This document shows positions 61,063 through 64,000 of a DNA stretch of 64,000 nt, one piece after another; within the stretch, counting starts at the first letter, position 1, and each line of letters starts with the position of its first letter. The position numbers and the translations under genes are program-made. Location of the stretch: positions 6,946,501-7,010,500 of the forward strand of contig NC_135243.1 of NCBI RefSeq assembly GCF_947623445.1. The letters are read 5' to 3'. The stretch is from Clavelina lepadiformis (Eukaryota; Chordata; Ascidiacea; Aplousobranchia; Clavelinidae). The notes beneath the pieces are model-generated. The model did not search any database. It was not told where the DNA came from and saw only the letters and a program-made list of their open reading frames with translations.

Positions 61063-62129
61063 TTAACATGATTTAGAGCAAAAACCAATATATAATTAAC
61101 CGCAGTCAAGTTGTCCTATTGGTCGATACTGCGTAAAATATGAATAAGCATGATAAAAATTATGGTGCCTAGTCTTGCTTTTAGCAGTATATGTTTCAGT
61201 GTATGAATCTTGCTAACCTGCCATCCTTTTAGACTAGCGTTGGTGTCAATTTATCCAAACTCTAACCAGATAAAACTTAATTACTGCCAGTACAAAACTT
61301 AATAAAAACTACTAAATACCAGATTCTTAAATTGCGTAATGCTCTCAACCATACACAGGTACAGGTCTACATGAATACGAGTCAACAACTACTGATAAAT
61401 CATGTAATAACAGAAGTACTTGCTGGTAAACTGACAGTTTTCAACAAAAAATTGTGTGTGTATGCATAGATGCATAATGTTGACTTGACAGTGTGCACCC
61501 AAGTCTCAATTCTTTATTTAAAATTAATTAGCATTTACACAATTGTTGTTCACACATTTGCCTCATTTGTTTGTTTATGATAAATAGGCAACTGGATGTG
61601 CTTAGCGTACATATTGATGGGTCTTGTGCATGTACCACACTTTTTGCTAATGGAATCCGTGAAATTGTGGTACCAACTACTAAGTAGTGTAAGAAAAAAA
61701 TTCACTGTTAGCATTAGTGTCTAATACAAATAAATTTGGACTCGAGACAATCGTTTTAAGCAAGAGAACGACTTAATTAACTAGATGACTTGACTTGAGA
61801 CACTAAAAACAGCTTTTGGTGCCATTATTTCACCAAAAAAATCATGCATTTGAAGCTATTTTCACGGTTACTTGTGTTATAACATAAGTTATATGGTATA
61901 CTAACCTAAACCCAATAAATCTTCTTATCTATAAATTTAGCAACAATTAAATCTTATAAATAACCCAAGTTAGAAAGTTTACTGTTTTTTTTTTTGGTTA
62001 AAAAATTCCCCGCGCGATAAACATGAAACAACAGCCATTAAATGCGGATTTTATTTTAGGCAGCGGCTTTCAATGGCTGCCGAATACCGAATTTGAAAAA
62101 AGTTATTTTGGTAAACATCTAGCTCGTTA

Positions 62130-62222
62130 TGCAATTGGTATTTTCTTACTTCAGTAAACGGCTGCTAGTGAAGTAGTCATTCATTTAACCAGCTGCGGTT
62201 TACCGAAGTAGGAAAAAACGAA
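62130..62222. repeat. Imperfect inverted repeat, about 28-base arms
   Basis: The left arm TTTTCTTACTTCAGTAAACG and the complement of the right arm TTTTCCTACTTCGGTAAACC match with few differences, around a loop of about 35 bases. It may be a tiny MITE or the ends of a deleted element. Confidence 0.6.
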
Positions 62223-62524
62223 TATGGTAAATGTCAATTACGTTAGCCAGTGAGTTGAAATGTATGCTAATTTTCAACTTAAAACGACTAAATAATTTTT
62301 TAAAAGTGTAAATTAACTTAAAACTAATCCCCTCTAAACTCAAACTCTCAAACCCAAACTCTCACTTCTCATGATTAAATTACTAAGCAAGCCTGCAAAT
62401 TATAATAATCATTAATTATTTTTCAACTTAAAATCACATTATTTCCCAAAGCCAAATTAATTTAAAACTAATCCCCTCCAACCCAAACCTCTCATAAGTA
62501 AATTAGATCAAAAACAAATAAAGG

Positions 62525-62610
62525 ACACAAAAAAGAAGTCAAACAAGATTCGAAGCCGAGACCTGCAGCATACGAGCCCCATTGTTAATCACTACATCAC
62601 CGCATTGCTT
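62525..62610 (-). repeat. Candidate tRNA-derived SINE head
   Basis: On the minus strand, GCGGTGATGTAGTGATTAAC (A-box-like) is followed by GGCTTCGAATCTTG (B-box-like) at tRNA spacing. The anticodon arm does not form a clean stem, so this is a repeat and not a tRNA gene. Confidence 0.45.
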
Positions 62611-63638
62611 TCTTCTCCTCGTCTAATATAAGAGTCACATTACTGCAAATCGCTTTTACATATTTTCAATAGAAAAGACTGGAACCAGTTACTGGATTGA
62701 AACGTCACCACCAGCACCACTCAAGTCTTCAGCTTCGGATCAAGAGGGGTTTCCTTTCAGCACTAATCTACTGGACAGTGTTGGCATCTTTTTCCATACA
62801 TCATTGTAGATGTACCAGACAAGTTTCCATCTTGCAAAAAGCAGTATTGTCATCACATCTTCCAAAGATTAACATTGGTGTGCATTCTTGCTGTACAAAC
62901 TCGGGCTAATCAACAACACCCTTCCTTAGTGCTGTGGCCACCACAAACCAGGCTCTTGCCTGGGATGGGGTTTCTTTTCCCATCCACTGATGTACAGCAT
63001 TGAAGTAATTTTCATTTATCAGTTGCTTGAACACACCACCTGCTTGTCTGCTTAATTTTCTTTTTTTCAACTTATGTTTTATGAATAGCCTATAGCTAAT
63101 TATAGGTTTAGTGGCCGTGCTAGTTGTTACCAGCAAATATTATTATCGTTATTTCTCTTGGAGCACGTTTTAAGCTTTGTCACTTTTTCCTGTTCATTGG
63201 CGCGTGTTAGTAACAACCGGCTTGATTTTTCGCCCCCACCGCGCTTTTGACGAAAAATAAAACCATTGATTGAATGATGAAATCTCTCAGCAAAAATCTG
63301 CCGGTTGGCAATCACTGTATGTTGATGGAGAAACTTTGGTAAATGGACGTAAGTGAAATAGTCACTTTGTTAATTTTAATCTCCCACGCACTTAGCAAAC
63401 TTTCAAAGCTGGTAAATAGCAAAAATTAACTTTTTGCATACCCATTCTCCTAACTTAACCACCTATCTTTAACACCAGTTACCAGGTAGCATAACCTACT
63501 TGGTAAAATAGTGATTTGGTAAAATTCAATGGTTGGCTTGTCCTAACACAAATGCTCTAATGCACATCTCAAACAATGCAATCTGGCGGCGAAAAAGTCA
63601 CTTTAAAACTTAGTACCGTCTGACTGGATACTGTAGAG

Positions 63639-64000
63639 CAGGGGTGTCAAACTCAATCGTACCAGGGGCCAAAACTCAAAACTTATTTAACACCGCGGGC
63701 CGTAAGGATAAAACTTGATTGAACGTTTCGTGACACGAGTATATGAATTGGAGCAGTCAGCGAAACAGCACCAATTTTTTGTTTTTTTTGACGGTTTTGG
63801 CTGGGAATAAATCGATTTATTCTATCGTATGATGAGGCAACTGTTGTGCTGCTGTATTGCGCGATTTGTTATAATCTTGTTTCTTGCTTGAAAAAAGTAA
63901 GTTATACTGCACAATGATCTCGCGGGCCGAAAATAGTTCAATGTATAAAATAGCATTGCGGGCCAAGTTTTATTGTAAAACGGGCCGGATGTGGCCCGCG
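63639..64000. mobile_element. Left end of a hAT-type element, cut by the window edge
   Basis: Begins CAGGGGTGTCAAACTC, a terminus widespread in hAT transposons, followed by repeated GCGGGCC words at 63697-63710, 63922-63927, 63958-63965 and 63985-64000. It resembles the terminus at 34020 (CAGGGGTGGCC). No ORF in the visible part; the right end lies outside or at the window edge. Confidence 0.65.

Overview
This is eukaryotic, AT-rich, intron-rich DNA from an invertebrate animal. The best inference is a tunicate (ascidian) such as Ciona: the genes are single-copy orthologues of chordate genes, introns are short to medium with canonical GT-AG ends, and the transposon debris is small. The species call is inference; the gene calls rest on reading the exons and checking that phases join. 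Nothing here is bacterial: no operons, no CRISPR array and no rRNA.

Layout. 0.1-2.5 kb: a composite repeat with inverted outer arms and two inverted arrays of a 15-16 bp minisatellite. 4.0-4.7 kb (+): NECAP, intronless. 5.6-7.1 kb (+): ISOC1. 8.0-12.8 kb (+): a 12-exon, 601-residue protein disulfide isomerase relative with both CXXC sites lost. 13.0-13.2 kb (-): a small ORF resembling GON7. 15.9-27.6 kb (-): an ITCH/WWP-type C2-WW4-HECT ubiquitin ligase, 23 coding exons joining in phase to 864 residues. 27.6-37.2 kb: no gene recognised; one clear hAT-type MITE. 37.2-49.4 kb (-): PPP1R16 (MYPT3/TIMAP), 11 coding exons, 528 residues, ending in a CaaX box, with a possible alternative last exon. 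49.6-50.4 kb: a second hAT-type element. 54.0-54.7 kb (+): a decayed non-LTR reverse transcriptase. 57.1-58.0 kb (+): an intact ORF derived from a DDE_Tnp_4-type transposase that has lost two of three catalytic acids. 59.3-61.1 kb (-): SLC66A2 (PQLC1), 248 residues. 62-64 kb: repeats, ending inside the left end of another hAT-type element.

Functional themes. The host genes are housekeeping or trafficking genes without an obvious shared pathway: clathrin coat accessory (NECAP), ER lumen (PDI-like), ubiquitination of membrane cargo (ITCH/WWP), PP1 targeting to membranes (PPP1R16) and an endosomal PQ-loop transporter (SLC66A2). The least ordinary items are the redox-dead PDI with a histidine-rich tail, the transposase-derived ORF, the candidate switch of C-terminal membrane anchor in PPP1R16, and the foldback-like element at the left end.
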